Numbered from the stretch's first letter, positions 1-9,341 are shown. The stretch: 64,000 nt of DNA from Propionivibrio dicarboxylicus (GCF_900099695.1 NZ_FNCY01000013.1:1-64000), one strand, 5' to 3'. Made by a program: numbers and translations. The notes: generated by a model from the sequence alone, not told the origin.

Positions 1-647
1 CCAACTTTGCCGGCATCGAGCAGGCCGGCAATCCCTGGGTCTATGTCCAGGCGGACGTCTCGACGCCGGCCGGTCGCGAGAAGATCGTCTCGACCGCGAT
101 GGCGCGTTTCGGGCGCATCGACGTGCTGGTCAACAACGCCGGCGTCGCCCCCAAGGTGCGCATGGACTTGCTCGAGACCAGCGAGGAAAGCCTCGACCGG
201 CTGCTCGACATCAACCTGAAGTCGACCTTCTTCCTCTCCCAATCGGTCGCCAGGATCATGGAAAGCGCCAAAGCGGAGGATCCGCAGCGGACGCCGAAGA
301 TCATCAATATCTCGTCGGTGTCGGCCTATACCTCCTCGACGATGCGGGGCGAATACTGCATCTCGAAGGCGGCGATCAGCATGGTGACGCTGCTCTTCGC
401 CGATCGCCTGGCGGCGGCCGGCATCAATGTCTATGAGATCCGGCCGGGCATCATCGCCACCGACATGACCTCGGTCGTCAAGGACAAGTATGACGCGATG
501 ATTGCCAACGGACTGACGCCGATCAAGCGCTGGGGGCAACCCGAGGATGTCGCCAAGGCCGTCTGGGCGGCCTGCTCCGGCCTGCTCGATTTTTGCACCG
601 GCGAAGTCATCAACGTCGATGGCGGATTCCACATCCGGAGGCTCTGA
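1..647 (+). CDS. SDR family NAD(P)-dependent oxidoreductase (5' end outside window)
   Basis: The reading frame is open from the window edge, so the N-terminal Gly-rich cofactor motif is missing. What remains shows the classical short-chain dehydrogenase core: NNAG, the catalytic Ser in the INISSVSAY stretch, the YCISK (YxxxK) active site, then the RPG loop and a terminal NVDGG as in FabG-like SDRs. It should catalyse a cytosolic NAD(P)-linked alcohol/ketone interconversion; the substrate cannot be read from sequence. It ends 4 bases before a flavoprotein gene, and that gene's GGAGG ribosome site lies inside the end of this frame, so the two are almost certainly cotranscribed and translationally linked. 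Confidence 0.9.
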   Translation, partial: NFAGIEQAGNPWVYVQADVSTPAGREKIVSTAMARFGRIDVLVNNAGVAPKVRMDLLETSEESLDRLLDINLKSTFFLSQSVARIMESAKAEDPQRTPKIINISSVSAYTSSTMRGEYCISKAAISMVTLLFADRLAAAGINVYEIRPGIIATDMTSVVKDKYDAMIANGLTPIKRWGQPEDVAKAVWAACSGLLDFCTGEVINVDGGFHIRRL

Positions 648-651
648 GATC

Positions 652-2733
652 ATGGCAAACCCGATTCCCCAGCACATCCTGGATGCGATGACCGACGTGC
701 ATCTGCCGCGCGAGGTCACGGCGCCAAAAATCGACGAGATTGTCGAATTCGACGGGCTCAGGATTCCGGTCTACCGTGCGCCGGCCGTCGTCCTGGGCAG
801 TGGCGCGGCCGGCTTGCGAGCCGCCGTCGAACTCAAGCGGCGCGGCGTCGACGTGATGATCGTCACACGCAAACTGTTCTGGGGAACCTCTGCCTTCTCC
901 GGCTCGGACAAGCAGACCTTGCATACCGCCTGCACCAAGCACCGCGGCGATGATTTCACCAAGATGGCCCAGGCGCTCGGCGGTGGCGGCGCGATGGATT
1001 CCGACGTCGCCTACGTCGAGGCGGTCGGCTCGATCGATGCCTTCTCGGGCCTGAAGTTTCTCGGTCTTCCTCTTCCCGAGGATGCCTATGGCGCGGTGCT
1101 GCGTTACCAGACCGATCATGACGAGTATGGCCGCGCGACCAGTTGCGGGCCGCGGACCTCGCGACTGATGGTCAAGGTATTGGCCGAAGAGGCCATTCGC
1201 CTTGGCATCCCTTTTCTCGACCATGCAACGGGCATGGCCCTGCTCAAGTCCGGCGAAGGCGATGAGGAAAAAGCGGCGGGACTGCTCCTGCATGTTCGCA
1301 CCAACCACGAAAATCCCTTTGGCTTATGCGCCGTCCTCAGCCCGAATGTCGTGCTCGCCAGCGGCGGACCGGGCGAACTCTACCGCGACAGCGTCTACCC
1401 GAAGAACTGCTTCGGCTCACTGGGGATGGCACTCGAAGCCGGCCTGGTGCTGACCAACCTGACCGAACACCAGTTTGGCATTGGCACGCGCCGCACCGAG
1501 TTCCCCTGGAACCTTTCCGGCACCTATGTGCAGGTGATGCCCTACGTCTACTCGACCGACGCGAACGGCAGCGAGTACAACTTCCTGGCCGACTATTACC
1601 GGACGACGCAGGAACTCGCCTCCAACGTCTTCCGCAAAGGCTATCAGTGGCCCTTCCATGCCTCGCGCACGCTGGATTTCGGATCGAGCCTCGTCGATCT
1701 GGCGATCTACCGGGAAACCCGCAAGGGCCGAACCGTCTGGCTGGACTTCAACCGGAATCCTCAGCCCGTTCCCGGCGACCTGCCCTTCGACCTGGCGCGC
1801 CTCGACCCGGACGTTCGCGCCTATCTGGAGAACAACCAGGCCTTGCAGTCGACGCCGATCGAGCGCTTGCGCTGCATGAACCCGTTGGCCATCGAACTCT
1901 ATCGCCAGTACCGAATGGAGCTTGAAAAGGCGCCGATTCCGTTCAACGTCAATCACCAGCACATGAACGGCGGCATCGAAGTCGATACGCACGCCCGCAG
2001 CAGCCTCGCCGGTTGTTACGCGGTGGGAGAGATTGCCGGCACGCACGGCGTCACCCGCCCCGGCGGCGCGGCGCTCAATGCCGGACAGGTCTTTGGCCGG
2101 CGTTGCGCGGCGCATATCGCCGAACGCCTGAAGCGCCACCCGGCACCCTCGGACAAGCTCGCGCGCTTTGCCGACACGGTCGCAAACGCGTTGACCTGGT
2201 TCCGCAAGAACCATACGGAGAATCAGCAGGGGCTTGCCCTGCCGGCACTTGCCAAGGAAATTCAGGATCGCATGAGCGACCATGCCGGCTACATATGCCA
2301 TGTCGACAGCGTCGGCGAAGCGCTCGAAGCCGCCCGCGATCTCAATCGCCGGATCGCAGAACAGGGCATCAAGGTCCCCGATTCCACGCATCTATATGAA
2401 GCCATCCTGCGCTCGCAGATCGCCTTGCTGTCGGAGGCGGTCCTGGCGGTGCTGGATTTCTACATCCGCGACGGTGGGGGAAGCCGCGGGGCGCGGATGC
2501 TATGCGATCCAGCCGGCGTTCCGGTACCGTCCTCCCGGCTCGGCGCGCTCGACGAATTCCGCATCCGCCCGGAAAACCCCGCGCATCGCGGCGAGAAGAT
2601 TCTGCTTCGCTACCGGCCGGGAACAGGCTTCGAGATCAGCAAACGCACGCTGCGCGGTCTTGAGGACACCGGCAAGATCTATTTCGAAAAGAACTGGGGC
2701 GCGTACCTGACCGGCACCATCTACCCGGAGTGA
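652..2733 (+). CDS. FAD-binding oxidoreductase, fumarate reductase/succinate dehydrogenase flavoprotein-like
   Basis: A 693-residue flavoprotein. The dinucleotide-binding GSGAAG is at residues 49-54, followed by a basic stretch typical of FAD-dependent SdhA/FrdA/L-aspartate oxidase relatives. Around residues 437-465 it has HMNGG, then YAVGEIAGTHG and GGAALNAG, matching the second half of the FAD domain in that superfamily. A longer open frame extends upstream, but the ATG at 652 has GGAGG at 637-641 and follows the SDR stop, so I chose it. No signal peptide or CxxCH heme motif is visible, so it is likely cytosolic. With the SDR it probably forms a two-step oxidation or reduction module of unknown substrate. 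Confidence 0.87.
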   Translation: MANPIPQHILDAMTDVHLPREVTAPKIDEIVEFDGLRIPVYRAPAVVLGSGAAGLRAAVELKRRGVDVMIVTRKLFWGTSAFSGSDKQTLHTACTKHRGDDFTKMAQALGGGGAMDSDVAYVEAVGSIDAFSGLKFLGLPLPEDAYGAVLRYQTDHDEYGRATSCGPRTSRLMVKVLAEEAIRLGIPFLDHATGMALLKSGEGDEEKAAGLLLHVRTNHENPFGLCAVLSPNVVLASGGPGELYRDSVYPKNCFGSLGMALEAGLVLTNLTEHQFGIGTRRTEFPWNLSGTYVQVMPYVYSTDANGSEYNFLADYYRTTQELASNVFRKGYQWPFHASRTLDFGSSLVDLAIYRETRKGRTVWLDFNRNPQPVPGDLPFDLARLDPDVRAYLENNQALQSTPIERLRCMNPLAIELYRQYRMELEKAPIPFNVNHQHMNGGIEVDTHARSSLAGCYAVGEIAGTHGVTRPGGAALNAGQVFGRRCAAHIAERLKRHPAPSDKLARFADTVANALTWFRKNHTENQQGLALPALAKEIQDRMSDHAGYICHVDSVGEALEAARDLNRRIAEQGIKVPDSTHLYEAILRSQIALLSEAVLAVLDFYIRDGGGSRGARMLCDPAGVPVPSSRLGALDEFRIRPENPAHRGEKILLRYRPGTGFEISKRTLRGLEDTGKIYFEKNWGAYLTGTIYPE

Positions 2734-2734
2734 A

Positions 2735-2878
2735 TTGATTCGCGAAGCGCTCAAGCCTGAGGCATCGATGCTCCAATCTCGGCAGTTGGCCGACGAACGG
2801 GTCTTGACCCTGCCTCAGGCGGCAGATCCAGTCAGCGATGTCCGGCGCCGCTACGATAACCTACGGACTGCCTTCTGA
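2735..2878 (+). pseudogene. Possible coding remnant between convergent genes
   Basis: After the flavoprotein stop, the bases up to 2876-2878 read as 47 sense codons from a TTG and end in ADPVSDVRRRYDNLRTAF before TGA. Nothing resembling a ribosome site precedes it. The composition is protein-like and vaguely recalls the tail of a transposase or regulator, but I cannot assign a family. It may be a truncated gene end. Confidence 0.25.
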
Positions 2879-2943
2879 ACGCGGTCTTGCAACCGCTCCA
2901 GCGCAAGGTGCAACGCAATCCAGCGGTTGATTGAGAACACACC

Positions 2944-5900
2944 CTAGAGATATTTCTTTATTTCAGCATCGTAGCGGGTGACATGGTCAACGATCCAGCC
3001 TCGTAGAATCTGCAGCAGTTCCGGGCTGCTTGGAAGCTTTCCACGCATCAGATTAAAGTGAAGACCGGCATAGTCTTCAAGAATCCTGCTGTGTTCGTCG
3101 ATATGCTTATGCAATACATTGGCAGGCATCGCGAGCGAATTCAGGAAGGATTCTTCATGCTTGAAGTGGGCTTTGAGTTGAGCGCCAAATTGCGTCAAAT
3201 AATCAAAGAATTGCACGCTGCCGATCTGGACATCGACCAAGGCTTCCAGTTGTTTGACAAGTTCGAAATGCTCGCCGTCTATCATCGCCATCCCGATCTT
3301 CGGTAGCGATTCATGCTCCGCGAATTTTTCATGGTGCTCCAGCCACCTCAGGACTTTTTCGAAAAGTACATCTGGTTTGAATGGTTTTGAGATGAAGTCA
3401 TTCATGCCTGCTTGAAAACAACGCGTCCTGGTTTCGGAAAACGCATTGGCGGTCATGGCGATGATCGGCATTCTGGAACCCACCATCCCTCGTATTGCCT
3501 TTGTCGCTTCAATCCCGTCCATCCGGGGCATCTGCATGTCCATCATGATCAATGCGTAGGCGTTTTCCTTGACCTTTGCAATCGCCTCGATGCCATCGCT
3601 GGCAGAGTGCGTGACCAACCCCGCCTCTTCCAGATAGATCCTGGCGATTTCCAGATTGGAGGGTTCATCGTCGACAAGCAGGACCACTTTGTCGTGATGA
3701 CGCAGCCGAATTAACTGCTCTGCTTCGGCTTCCGCCAATTTCGGCCGCATTTCCCTGCGGCGCTCTTTCTTCGGCAAGCGCACCGTCAGCCAGAAAACAC
3801 TCCCCGCCCCGAGTGTGCTCGAAACCCCGATTTCACCTCCCATCAGTTCGACGATTCGCCGGGAAATCGCCAAACCGAGCCCCGTTCCCCCATACTTGCG
3901 CGTCGTCGAATTGTCGGCCTGCTCGAAGGGCGCAAACAATCGACCAATCGCTTCTTGCGAGATGCCGATGCCAGTGTCTTCGACCTCGAAACGGACGATA
4001 ACCGAATCTCCATGATCCTCTTGTGCGCGAACGCGGAGAACAACCGAGCCACTGTCGGTAAACTTGATCGCGTTGCCAACGTAATTCAGCAGCGCTTGCT
4101 GCAATCGCAGTGGGTCACCGTACAACACACGCAAAGAGGGATCTTTGTAGATTTCCAACATCAATCCCTTTGACTGAACGCGCTCGAACACGATCGATTT
4201 GATATTGGCGAGCAGTTCGTCGATCTCAAAATGCACATACTCGAGAGCGACTTTGTCAGCCTCTATCTTCGACAGATCAAGAATGTCATTGATGAGTCCA
4301 AGCAGATGTTCGGCGGCAATATGTATTTTTCCGACGCGATCCGCCTGGACTGCGCTTAAATCGCCACGGCGAAGAATATGGGCCATCCCGATAATGGCGT
4401 TTAGCGGCGTCCGGATTTCATGGCTCATGGTCGCCAAAAAGGTGCTCTTGCTCTTGTTGGCTGCTTCGGCAACCCGCTTTGCCTCGGTAAGTTCGGCCGT
4501 ACGTGCTTCGACAAGTTGTTCCAGGTGGTGGCGATAGTGCTCCAACTCCTGTTGCGCCAACTTCCGCTCCGTGATGTCCTCGACCAGGGAAATGATGCCG
4601 AACGCCTGCCCAAGGTCGTTGCGCAACGGCGATGAGTACCATCTGCAATCGATGATCGAGCCATCTTTACGTACATTACGGATGCTGCTGCGATCGAAGG
4701 CCGCTCCGGCCAGAAGCGCTTGCATCTTACCCCGCATTGAATTGCATTCGTCATCTTTGACGATGAACGAATAGTGATGCCCCAAGGCTTCGTTCCTGGT
4801 GTAACCGAATATTCTTTCCGCGGCCGGATTCCATTGAGACACTTTGAAATCGCTGTCCCACTCGATGAACCCCAGCGGTGCTTGATCGAATTGAAGCGAC
4901 AATTTCTGGTGGGCCGCCAATAGTTCGGCCTCCTGGAGCTTGCTGGCAGTGATGTCCGCATTAATTCCGAGCACGCGGATCGGATTACCGTCTCGATCAC
5001 GAATAACCACGCCATTGGCCTTGATGTACCTCACCCCTGTCGTTGGATGAAGAATCCGGAACGATGTATCGAACTCACTTTCTCCCCGGAGGGCTGACTG
5101 ATATTCGGCGAGCGTCCGTGCCCTGTCTTCCGGATGAAGGCTCTCGGACCATATTTCAATCGTATTGTTTGCGCTACTTCTATCGACGCCATATAGCTCG
5201 TACATACGGTCGTCCCAGAGCATTCTGTTTTCCTGCAAACACAGATCCCATATGCCGAGCCGAGCCGCATCCGTCGCCATCAGCAGCCTTTGGGACAGGG
5301 TGGTCATTTTCTCCTTGGCCAGCACAATGTCTTTCGTCCGCGCATTGACTTGACGCCGGAGTAACACAACGAAACTCGCCAATAGCACAACGGCGCCGAA
5401 CGAAATCAACATCCAGGCGATAACACCTCTAGATAATCCGCGGTCCGCGCTCTCAAGCCACTTCTTCGACTTGATGTTCAGAACGGAGTCCTTGTCCGCC
5501 TTCATGCGCGCAATATGCTCATCAATTTTTGATATGAGCATTCCATTCTTATTTTTCTTGACCGCGTAAGTCAGCCGAACCGGAGAAAACAAAATCGGCG
5601 TTCTGATAACGGACTGACCTTCCAAGAAGCCGGTGTCCTGCTGGTTTCCCGCTGCGCCCGCGTCAACCTCCTTGTCACTGATCGCCTTGAACACTTCGTA
5701 GTAGTTGTTCTTGAATATCACCTGGGCGGATACCTGGAATTGCTCCAGCTGCGAAACAATTGCTTTCGCATATATATCGCCTTTGAGAACGGCAATTTTC
5801 TTGTTTGAAAGATCGGGGATGCTCTGAATGGAGCCGCCGGGACGTTGCCAGACTACCCCCCAATCCAGAATGACGAATTCTTCCGGGAAGTCATATGCTT

Positions 5901-6246
5901 TGGCTCTTTCAGCAGAGTATGCAACAGTCGTAACTAGATCGATCTCTCCATCAGCAAGGCGTTGCAGATTTTCGGCCCACGTTCCATAAACATACTCTAG
6001 CCCCCATCCCTCTTGCTCCGCGATGTAGTCGAGAACATCGACAAACAGGCCTTTGACTTTCCCATTTTCGGCAAAAACAAGCGGCTTCGTGTCATATACA
6101 CCGACGCGAACGATGTTTGTGGCTGCATATGACAATACAGCGTTAAACAGGAAGCACAAAACCAGAAGGGCATGCAGGAGATTTCCCCCAAGCACTCGGA
6201 CACGGATTGCTCGACACCGTTTCTCGACAAAATGCATCAGTCTCAT
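2944..6246 (-). CDS. Hybrid sensor histidine kinase: SBP_bac_3, two PAS, HisKA/HATPase, receiver, hemerythrin-like
   Basis: An 1100-residue membrane sensor. Order: signal/TM segment (about 21-42), periplasmic amino-acid-binding-like domain (45-270), TM helix (about 276-298), two PAS domains (320-445, 450-575), HisKA with phospho-acceptor His in SHEIRTPLNAI (about 607), HATPase with DTGIGIS and GTGLGLAIS, a receiver with phospho-Asp in MMDMQMPRMDG (about 902), and a C-terminal domain (about 985-1100). That last domain has the di-iron ligand pattern of bacteriohemerythrins: DGEH, HFKHEE, HKHIDEH and HVTRYD. The ATG at 6246 has GAGGGG 7 bases upstream, better than the ATG 25 codons earlier. No partner response regulator is adjacent. 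Di-iron binding and O2/NO sensing are inferences from ligand conservation. Confidence 0.93.
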   Translation of the reverse strand: MRLMHFVEKRCRAIRVRVLGGNLLHALLVLCFLFNAVLSYAATNIVRVGVYDTKPLVFAENGKVKGLFVDVLDYIAEQEGWGLEYVYGTWAENLQRLADGEIDLVTTVAYSAERAKAYDFPEEFVILDWGVVWQRPGGSIQSIPDLSNKKIAVLKGDIYAKAIVSQLEQFQVSAQVIFKNNYYEVFKAISDKEVDAGAAGNQQDTGFLEGQSVIRTPILFSPVRLTYAVKKNKNGMLISKIDEHIARMKADKDSVLNIKSKKWLESADRGLSRGVIAWMLISFGAVVLLASFVVLLRRQVNARTKDIVLAKEKMTTLSQRLLMATDAARLGIWDLCLQENRMLWDDRMYELYGVDRSSANNTIEIWSESLHPEDRARTLAEYQSALRGESEFDTSFRILHPTTGVRYIKANGVVIRDRDGNPIRVLGINADITASKLQEAELLAAHQKLSLQFDQAPLGFIEWDSDFKVSQWNPAAERIFGYTRNEALGHHYSFIVKDDECNSMRGKMQALLAGAAFDRSSIRNVRKDGSIIDCRWYSSPLRNDLGQAFGIISLVEDITERKLAQQELEHYRHHLEQLVEARTAELTEAKRVAEAANKSKSTFLATMSHEIRTPLNAIIGMAHILRRGDLSAVQADRVGKIHIAAEHLLGLINDILDLSKIEADKVALEYVHFEIDELLANIKSIVFERVQSKGLMLEIYKDPSLRVLYGDPLRLQQALLNYVGNAIKFTDSGSVVLRVRAQEDHGDSVIVRFEVEDTGIGISQEAIGRLFAPFEQADNSTTRKYGGTGLGLAISRRIVELMGGEIGVSSTLGAGSVFWLTVRLPKKERRREMRPKLAEAEAEQLIRLRHHDKVVLLVDDEPSNLEIARIYLEEAGLVTHSASDGIEAIAKVKENAYALIMMDMQMPRMDGIEATKAIRGMVGSRMPIIAMTANAFSETRTRCFQAGMNDFISKPFKPDVLFEKVLRWLEHHEKFAEHESLPKIGMAMIDGEHFELVKQLEALVDVQIGSVQFFDYLTQFGAQLKAHFKHEESFLNSLAMPANVLHKHIDEHSRILEDYAGLHFNLMRGKLPSSPELLQILRGWIVDHVTRYDAEIKKYL

Positions 6247-6651
6247 GCCACGGCCCCTCAAGATCAATTTGATCGAAACATTGCGACACGCACCCCAAAA
6301 AACGCAAAACCAGACGCACAAACGATTATTATTGTTCGTTTATTATATCAAAATGATCGAATATGATTGAGTAATGATTTCCCCGAAGGCTGCTTTGGCT
6401 GCTACTTGAATAGAGGCAATCGGAAGCTTGCTGACCGAGATGACCGGGGTATTGAACGACGACGATGTCCGACAAGCGTCGATCGGCCAGGGCCGGGCTC
6501 AAGTAAAAGGCAGGTTGAGCCTTATAGCGCCGGAAACCGCGCGACTAGCAGTCACGCAAGTCCGTCGAAACGCCGGCAGGTCATGGCATGTTTTCACTCA
6601 TCCGCCGCGAATGGCCGGCGAGGCGGTATGCCTGCGCTGCTCAAGCTCAAC
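6247..6651. other. Intergenic region, kinase promoter side
   Basis: About 400 bases between the divergently read kinase start and the end of the Lrp-like gene. The kinase-proximal 100 bases are AT-rich. On the minus strand there is a perfect TATAAT at 6342-6347, about 95 bases before the kinase ATG; no good -35 box is visible at 16-18 bases. The remainder (6370-6651) shows only weak open frames without ribosome sites, and I see no gene in it. Confidence 0.5.
6342..6347 (-). promoter_or_regulatory. -10 hexamer for the hybrid kinase gene
   Basis: Reads TATAAT on the minus strand in a locally AT-rich patch of an otherwise GC-rich window. The spacing to the kinase ATG at 6246 leaves an untranslated leader of roughly 90 bases. 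No convincing -35 hexamer accompanies it, so an activator may be needed, or this is chance. Confidence 0.4.
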
Positions 6652-7110
6652 TCACATGCAAAGCATCCGGTCCTGAAAGACCGTTTTCATGACCAGCGTG
6701 GAAATGAGGCGGCGGACGTTCGGCAGCGACGAGAGCTGGTCGTCGTAGAGTTTCTGGAACGCATTCAAATCGCTGGTCGTCACCTGCAGGAGATAGTCCG
6801 GCTCGCCGAAGAGTCGCTTCGCGTCGACGATTTGCGGGATATCGACGACGGCCCGCTCAAACGCCTCCACCGCCGTGCGGTCTCCCTCCCGCAAGGTCAC
6901 GAACACGATGGCCGAGAACTTCAGCCCGAGCGCGGCGGAATCCAGTTGCGCGCGATAGCCCTTGATCACCCCTTCCTGCTCGAGCGTCCGCACGCGGCGG
7001 TGGCACGGGGAAAGACTCAAGCCGACGCGATCGGCCAGTTCCGTAATAGAAAGTCGGCCATCTGCCTGTAGTTCGGCAAGAATTTTTCTGTCGATCTTGT
7101 CAATTTCCAA
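6652..7110 (-). CDS. Lrp/AsnC family transcriptional regulator
   Basis: A 152-residue protein of the usual Lrp/AsnC length. The N-terminal half is the AsnC-type helix-turn-helix (IDRKILAELQADGRLS, then LADRVGLSLSPCHRRV); the C-terminal half is the RAM/ligand-binding ferredoxin-like domain. The only start that keeps the family N-terminus is a TTG at 7110, preceded by GGAAG; an in-frame stop lies just upstream. Lrp members bind amino acids and act as octamers. It is divergent from the DUF2917 gene, so autoregulation or control of that gene is plausible. The target metabolite is unknown. Confidence 0.92.
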   Translation of the reverse strand: MEIDKIDRKILAELQADGRLSITELADRVGLSLSPCHRRVRTLEQEGVIKGYRAQLDSAALGLKFSAIVFVTLREGDRTAVEAFERAVVDIPQIVDAKRLFGEPDYLLQVTTSDLNAFQKLYDDQLSSLPNVRRLISTLVMKTVFQDRMLCM

Positions 7111-7198
7111 TTTTCTTCCAATTCATTGCAAAAATCAGGAAGGATTTGGAAGCACATTCTACAGCTAAAAGCCTATTCTTTTCACACGCTCGACACCT

Positions 7199-7232
7199 CG
7201 ATGTTTCCCGCTTTCCGGCACCCGGAACATCG
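7199..7232. promoter_or_regulatory. Inverted repeat between divergent lrp-like and DUF2917 genes
   Basis: CGATGTT at 7199-7205 is matched by AACATCG at 7226-7232, with extra partial pairing inward. It lies in the 176-base divergent gap. It could be an operator or a leader hairpin of the DUF2917 transcript. Confidence 0.3.
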
Positions 7233-7286
7233 ATGCGGCGGGCGAACGCGAGCGCCAGACAGACAGGATCATTCGGGGGAATCACC

Positions 7287-7526
7287 ATGAGCGAGAATGC
7301 ATTTTCCATCGACCGTCATCAGGCCGTTCTGCTGCCACCGCAACGCCCCTTGACCGTGATTTCCGGGGAAAGCCCGGTCTGGATCACCCAGGCAGGCGAT
7401 CCGCGTGATTACATCGTCAGACACGGCGAATCCGTCGCGTTTTCCGGCGCCGGGGTGCTGATTGCCCAGGCCCTGTCGCAAGACGCGGAATTCCTCGTCA
7501 GAACGCCAAACACGCCACTCAGCTAG
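7287..7526 (+). CDS. DUF2917 domain-containing protein
   Basis: A 79-residue cytosolic protein. The pattern VWITQAGDPRDYIVRHGE followed by a hydrophobic VLIAQAL matches the small DUF2917 family common in Betaproteobacteria, whose function is unknown; the fold is probably a small cupin-like beta barrel. The ATG at 7287 has GGGGGA 6 bases upstream and is preferred over an earlier in-frame start. It is divergent from the Lrp/AsnC gene. DUF2917 genes frequently sit beside transcription regulators, but no role is established. Confidence 0.8.
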   Translation: MSENAFSIDRHQAVLLPPQRPLTVISGESPVWITQAGDPRDYIVRHGESVAFSGAGVLIAQALSQDAEFLVRTPNTPLS

Positions 7527-7647
7527 ACGGATGCGCGCCGGGTGGGCATCCCCCGCCCGATGCCTTTGCGCCAATGCAAATGTATTGGCCCGCCGCACGA
7601 TTGCGGCATAAGACGCGACCGGCCGGCGGCCGGGAAAAACGGCGCGA

Positions 7648-8913
7648 CTAGCCGTAGCGCCGGGCGGCCTCGATCGCCAGTCCGGCGCCGATACTTCCGA
7701 ACAGATCGCCCTCGACCGGGCGCGCCTGCGGCAGCATGGCGGCGATGCGGCGACGCAGCTGCGGCACGCCGCTGGCGCCACCGGTGAAGAAGATCGTATC
7801 GATGCGTTCTGGCGCGACGCCGGCATCGCGCAGGAGTTCGGCGAGCTTCGCCTCGATCTTGCCGACCAATGCGCTCGTCGCCGCGTCGAATTCGTCGCGG
7901 CTCAGCTGCCGCTGCAGGCCGGCCTCGATGCGATCCAATACCAGCGTCGTATGCGGCTGATCCGACAGGGCGATCTTCGCCTGCTCGACCTCGTTGGCCA
8001 GCCAGTGGCCGGCGCGTTTCTCGATCAGCCCGAGCAGGCGCGCCGTCTTCTCCGGTTCCTGCGAATCAAGGGCAAAGCGCTTCTGTTCGCTCAGCACCCG
8101 GTAGGTGTAGGCGGCGTTGATGCTGTGCCAGGTGGCGAGGTCGTAATAGATGCGCGAAGGGATTTCGCGCTGGCTTTTCAGCAGACTGCGGAAACCGAAG
8201 AGCGGCATGACGCTGGCCAGGCTGAACAGGCGGTCGAAGTCGGTACCGCCGATATGCACGCCGCCGTTGGCGAGCAGATCCTCGCGACGATCCGGCCGCG
8301 CCGCGCGTTGCGGCGAGAGGCGGACAAGCGAGAAGTCCGAGGTACCGCCGCCGATATCGACGACGAGGACCAGTTCCTCGCGATCGATCTCCGTTTCGTA
8401 ATGGAAGGCTGCGGCAATCGGCTCGAACTGGAAACTCACCTCCTTGAAGCCGACGCTGCGCGCGATCTCGCCCAGCGTCGTTTCCGCCATCCGGTCGGCG
8501 ACCTGATCGTCATCGACGAAATACACCGGCCGTCCCAGCACCACGTGCTCGAAGCTGCGCCCGCCCTGTCGGTCGGCCCGCTGCTTGAGTTCGCCGATGA
8601 ACTGGCTGAGCAGGTCGCGAAACAACAAGGAGCGCCCGTGGACTTCGGTTCTGCCGTCGAGGAGACGACTACCGAGCAGGCTCTTCATCGAACGCATCAG
8701 GCGCCCGTCATAGCCCGACAGATACTCCTGCAGCGCGGCACGGCCAAAGTAGGTACGACCATCGTCGGCATTGAAGAACACCACCGAGGGCAGCGTCACC
8801 TTGCCCTCTTCCAGCGGCAGCAGGGTTTCCCGCCCCGGACGAACACAGCCGACGGTGGAATTGGAGGTACCGAAATCGAGGCCGCAGGCGCGGGCGGAAG
8901 AAACGTGAGGCAT
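7648..8913 (-). CDS. Hsp70-family ATPase, YegD-like
   Basis: A 421-residue actin-fold ATPase. Phosphate-1 motif LDFGTSNSTVG at residues 13-23, second phosphate motif VDIGGGTSDFS near 188, and the adenosine loop FFTGGASGVPQL near the end. It lacks the Hsp70 C-terminal substrate-binding and lid domains, matching the YegD subgroup of unknown client specificity. No DnaJ or GrpE gene is adjacent, and it appears monocistronic. Its start is the first ATG, just downstream of AT-rich DNA. Confidence 0.9.
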   Translation of the reverse strand: MPHVSSARACGLDFGTSNSTVGCVRPGRETLLPLEEGKVTLPSVVFFNADDGRTYFGRAALQEYLSGYDGRLMRSMKSLLGSRLLDGRTEVHGRSLLFRDLLSQFIGELKQRADRQGGRSFEHVVLGRPVYFVDDDQVADRMAETTLGEIARSVGFKEVSFQFEPIAAAFHYETEIDREELVLVVDIGGGTSDFSLVRLSPQRAARPDRREDLLANGGVHIGGTDFDRLFSLASVMPLFGFRSLLKSQREIPSRIYYDLATWHSINAAYTYRVLSEQKRFALDSQEPEKTARLLGLIEKRAGHWLANEVEQAKIALSDQPHTTLVLDRIEAGLQRQLSRDEFDAATSALVGKIEAKLAELLRDAGVAPERIDTIFFTGGASGVPQLRRRIAAMLPQARPVEGDLFGSIGAGLAIEAARRYG

Positions 8914-9058
8914 GAAAAAAGCGGGGCGATGTGCAGCGGGGCGGCGATGCTACGCGAGCCGGCGGCGCTTGTCCAGACCGCGCGTCATACAGCGGCCCGG
9001 CGGAACAACACGATCAAGCAACGACTGACACAGGTCGACGCTACCGGAGAGAGGCCCC

Positions 9059-9241
9059 ACCGCTTCCAGCGCCTTGGCGCAACTCGACGCGGCGATCCAC
9101 GACATCGCCCAGCACGTCGAGACCATCGCGCTGATGACCGACGAGAACACCACGGCATCGGACTCGAATTGTGCAACGGCACGCTTGCTCGATGAACTTT
9201 CCTCGACCCTCGAAGGATCAGTCAATCGCCATAAGACGGAA
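9059..9241 (+). pseudogene. Methyl-accepting chemotaxis protein C-terminal remnant
   Basis: The frame reads ALAQLDAAIHDIAQHVETIA, then MTDEN, then LLDELSSTLEGSVNRHK. This matches the conserved end of chemoreceptor signalling domains, where a heptad helix with IA..VE.IA.M.EEN precedes a linker ending in VxRF. An in-frame TGA lies about 30 bases upstream, and the receptor body (ligand domain, TM, HAMP, hairpin tip) is absent. I read it as a decayed 5'-truncated receptor gene, not a functional product. Confidence 0.6.
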
Positions 9242-9316
9242 GCATTGATCCGGGCGAAGCGGCGGAGCGATCGGCCGTTGCCGAGCCCCGCCCTGCCGCA
9301 TCGAGTTGCGTTTTTT

Positions 9317-9341
9317 AACGCGGAGTAGTATTGTCCGCGTT
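9317..9341 (+). promoter_or_regulatory. Operator dyad abutting the rrf2-family start codon
   Basis: AACGCGGA (9317-9324) and TCCGCGTT (9334-9341) form a perfect 8-base inverted repeat with a 9-base spacer, ending at the base before the ATG at 9342. A -10-like TATTGT (9329-9334) lies in it, 17 bases from TTGCGT (9306-9311). Rrf2 proteins typically bind dyads overlapping their own promoters, so autorepression is likely. There is no room for a ribosome site, so the transcript may be leaderless. Confidence 0.6.

Larger units (their letters stand above)
8914..9341. other. Intergenic region holding a chemoreceptor remnant
   Basis: About 430 bases between the Hsp70-like gene and the Rrf2 gene. It contains the degenerate chemoreceptor tail annotated separately (9059-9241) and the Rrf2 operator at 9317-9341. 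No intact gene is seen. Confidence 0.6.
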
